A stretch of 64,000 nucleotides of DNA from positions 62,001-126,000 of the forward strand of contig NZ_JAFEVZ010000004.1 in NCBI RefSeq assembly GCF_022802975.1. Reading direction: 5' to 3'. Source of the stretch: Flavobacterium pectinovorum (GTDB lineage Bacteria > Bacteroidota > Bacteroidia > Flavobacteriales > Flavobacteriaceae). A model generated the notes under the pieces. It was given only the letters and a program-made list of their open reading frames with translations, was not told where the DNA came from and did not search any database. This document shows positions 62,092 to 64,000 of the stretch, piece after piece; positions within the stretch are counted from its first letter, which is position 1, and the number at the start of each line of letters is the position of its first letter. Position numbers and translations under genes: made by a program.

Positions 62092-63306
62092 TTAAGCTTT
62101 TCTTTCTAACAACGCCATATAAAATCCGTCGAAACCTGATTCTGAAGCTAATAATTTACGATCTTCAATAAAAGTAAATTGTTTCCCAATTTCAGTTTTC
62201 AGGAATTTCTCTACCTGTTCCTGATTCTCAGATGGCAAAACAGAACACGTTGCATACACTAATTTACCGCCCGGTTTTACAATTTTAGAATAACTTTCTA
62301 AAACTTCTGACTGAACTTTGCGAATATTATCAATAAATTCAGGCTGTAATTTCCATTTAGAATCCGGATTTCTTTTCAATACTCCTAAGCCGCTGCAAGG
62401 TGCATCAATTAAAACACGGTCTGCTTTTTCATGCAGTTTCTTAATCACTTTCGTAGTGTCAATAATACGGTATTCTATATTAAATGCACCGTTTCTTTTA
62501 GCTCTTAATTTTAATTGTTTAAGCTTGCTTTCATATAAATCCATTGCAATTAATTGTCCTTTATTTTCCATCAAAGAAGCGATGTGCAATGTTTTTCCAC
62601 CAGCTCCGGCACAAGTATCCACAACGCGCATTCCTGGTTTAACATCTAAGAAACCGGCTACTAATTGTGAATTGGCGTCCTGTACTTCAAAAAGTCCTTG
62701 TTTAAAAGCATCCGTCAAAAACACATTTGCTCTTTCTTTTAAAACTAAAGCCTCAGGCTGATCTTTTAAATATTCTGTTTCAATATTTAAATCCATTAAT
62801 GTGTTTCTCAGGCTTTCTTTGGTTCCTTTAAGTGTATTGGTTCTTAAAATAACTTTTGCCGGCTGATTTTGAGCTGCAATTTCTTTAGCCCAAACTTTTT
62901 CACCAAGCTCTTTCACACCTACTTCATCCATCCAATCCGGAATAGATTCTTTTAATGCTCTAACTTTTGAAAGTTCGTCAAAACGGCCTTTTATTTTTCT
63001 TTCAGGTGTTCCTTCCAATTGTCTCCAATCCGGAATTGGATAACCTCTTAAAACTGCCCAAACCGCAAACATCCTCCATAAATTGTCTCTGTCAAAAGGC
63101 TCTTTAACTTCGGCAATTTCTGCATATAATCTTTTCCAACGAACAATTTCGTATATCGTTTCAGCAACAAACTTCCTGTCAGAACTTCCCCAACGTTTGT
63201 CTTTTTTTAAGGCTCTCGCTACCACTTTATCGGCATATTCTCCTTCATTGAAAATAGCATTCAAAGAATCGATGGTAGTATAAACTAAATTTCTGTGTAA
63301 TCTCAT
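62092..63306 (-). CDS. RsmB/NOP-family RNA (m5C) methyltransferase
   Basis: 404 residues. The N-terminal about 140 residues are helical and NusB-like, followed by the SAM fold. VVDTCAGAGGKTLHIASLM is motif I, DRVLIDAPCSGLGVLKRNP carries the PC Cys of motif IV and GGKLVYATCSVLPSENQEQV the TC catalytic Cys of motif VI. Both cysteines needed for m5C chemistry are present. It probably methylates 16S rRNA like RsmB, or another rRNA position. Confidence 0.9.
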   Translation of the reverse strand: MRLHRNLVYTTIDSLNAIFNEGEYADKVVARALKKDKRWGSSDRKFVAETIYEIVRWKRLYAEIAEVKEPFDRDNLWRMFAVWAVLRGYPIPDWRQLEGTPERKIKGRFDELSKVRALKESIPDWMDEVGVKELGEKVWAKEIAAQNQPAKVILRTNTLKGTKESLRNTLMDLNIETEYLKDQPEALVLKERANVFLTDAFKQGLFEVQDANSQLVAGFLDVKPGMRVVDTCAGAGGKTLHIASLMENKGQLIAMDLYESKLKQLKLRAKRNGAFNIEYRIIDTTKVIKKLHEKADRVLIDAPCSGLGVLKRNPDSKWKLQPEFIDNIRKVQSEVLESYSKIVKPGGKLVYATCSVLPSENQEQVEKFLKTEIGKQFTFIEDRKLLASESGFDGFYMALLERKA

Positions 63307-63323
63307 TTTAATTATTTGAGTTG

Positions 63324-63331
63324 CAAAGGTA
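63324..63331 (-). promoter_or_regulatory. -7 box of the RNA methyltransferase gene
   Basis: Plus-strand CAAAGGTA reads TACCTTTG on the minus strand, 18 bases upstream of the ATG. No normal -33 TTG was found. Confidence 0.45.
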
Positions 63332-63394
63332 CTATTAATTGATTGAAAGTTAAATTTTTAATTTTGATTGTTATTTCAACTTTCATAAAAAAGA

Positions 63395-63430
63395 AAAAAA
63401 CACTCTGATAAAGTATAAAAGAGTGTTTTT
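63395..63430 (-). terminator. intrinsic terminator
   Basis: AAAAAACACTC pairs with GAGTGTTTTT around a 15-base loop, 20 bases past the Kup stop on the minus strand. Confidence 0.85.
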
Positions 63431-63449
63431 AATTTATTTTGAAAATGAT

Positions 63450-64000
63450 TTATTTTATAATTCTCGTTAAGCCTATGTTTTCCGGAGCATGAAGCACCAT
63501 TGGGAATTTCTCGATTTTAACTGAACTGCTGTCTAAACCAAAAGCACTTTCTTCAGACAAACTTAATTTTTTGATTAAAAAGTAAGAGTTCATGATGATT
63601 TTCTCATGCCATAATAAATCGGAATCATTAGACAAGAATTTCTCAGACAGTACAAATTTGAAATCTCCCACAATATTATTTTTATTCAATGATTCGTAAC
63701 GGCTGGTAATATCTACTTCACCATTTTTTACCATATCCCGAATAACTTCCCTAAACATTAAATTGATTTTGGTTGGCTCTCTAAACCCTAAATTGAAGTC
63801 AATTCTATAAATATCGTCTTTGACAATTTCTGTTACTTTATATTGTGTTTTATAAGGCTCTGTCAAAATATTAACATGTACAAACCAATAAATATCAGCT
63901 CTTTTAGGACGCTTTTGCAAGATCGAATACATTACTTTTTGCTCTAATTCATCAATACGATTAGCATTTGTCATGTAAACCAAATGCGTAGCATATTTAG
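63450..64000 (-). CDS. kup: KUP/HAK-family potassium transporter, C-terminal cytoplasmic part (cut by window edge)
   Basis: The frame is open to the right edge and reads KYATHLVYMTNANRIDELEQ, then RPKRADIYWFVHVNILTEPY, GFREPTKINLMFREVIRDMV and ITSRYESLNKNNIVGDFKFV, the soluble tail typical of flavobacterial Kup. The membrane part lies beyond 64000, so no start is given. Kup imports K+ with protons and helps growth at low potassium or acid. Identification rests on tail similarity recalled from family knowledge. Confidence 0.87.
   Translation of the reverse strand, partial: KYATHLVYMTNANRIDELEQKVMYSILQKRPKRADIYWFVHVNILTEPYKTQYKVTEIVKDDIYRIDFNLGFREPTKINLMFREVIRDMVKNGEVDITSRYESLNKNNIVGDFKFVLSEKFLSNDSDLLWHEKIIMNSYFLIKKLSLSEESAFGLDSSSVKIEKFPMVLHAPENIGLTRIIK

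Noticed and set aside
1-64000. CRISPR array, tRNA or rRNA genes, prophage
   Set aside because: I found no regularly spaced direct repeats, no tRNA cloverleaf apart from the tmRNA, no rRNA-like sequence and no phage structural genes.

Overview
The window looks like a chromosome segment of a Flavobacterium-like member of the Bacteroidota. The evidence is low GC, promoters of the TTG-N17..20-TAnnTTTG type, a SusC/SusD pair under a FecI/FecR switch, Por-type (T9SS) C-terminal sorting domains, many short-lipobox lipoproteins, and a tmRNA whose tag reads GENNYALAA. No database was searched; functions come from motifs and family knowledge.

Layout. 1-4.4 kb is accessory DNA: minus-strand orphan genes separated by similar palindrome-ended spacers, then a serine hydrolase with an NTF2-like front domain. 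4.5-8.6 kb has an NTF2-like lipoprotein, a flavodoxin-fold quinone reductase, an AraC regulator and a CPA1 Na+/H+ antiporter. At 9.1-10.6 kb a self-cleaving XRE-S24 repressor is divergent from an AlkB repair dioxygenase. At 10.9-19.7 kb are surface proteins: a small barrel, a 1744-residue leucine-rich-repeat T9SS cargo made of alternating modules, its FnIII lipoprotein partner and another T9SS cargo. At 19.9-22.2 kb are two concanavalin-like lipoproteins and a LuxR regulator. At 22.3-26.4 kb are a seven-PAS histidine kinase and its receiver.

26.7-29.8 kb is the most intriguing part: an SDR gene, then a well-formed promoter, a 29-codon ORF ending in seven consecutive cysteines, and a tight PhyH dioxygenase / CDP-alcohol phosphotransferase / GtrA gene set. 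This looks like a cysteine-sensing leader peptide in front of an uncharacterised lipid operon.

30-39.8 kb is rich in mobile DNA (an IS982 element abutting a DUF4833 gene, an internally deleted second IS982, several MITE-like elements) around a GH105-DUF2264 pectin-type enzyme, an M16 protease and a TlpA-like protein. 40.3-47.1 kb is an ECF sigma / FecR / SusC / SusD locus with no carbohydrate enzyme but with protease and thioredoxin neighbours, suggesting peptide or thiol-containing ligand uptake. 47.5-64 kb is more housekeeping: trypsin-like protease, tmRNA beside a recombinase remnant, a beta-lactamase-fold lipoprotein, an alanine/saccharopine-dehydrogenase-like enzyme, M13 protease, fumarase, a TonB receptor, an ArsC-like protein, a CPBP protease, a MenE-like ligase, an RNA m5C methyltransferase and the C-terminal end of a Kup potassium transporter cut by the window edge.
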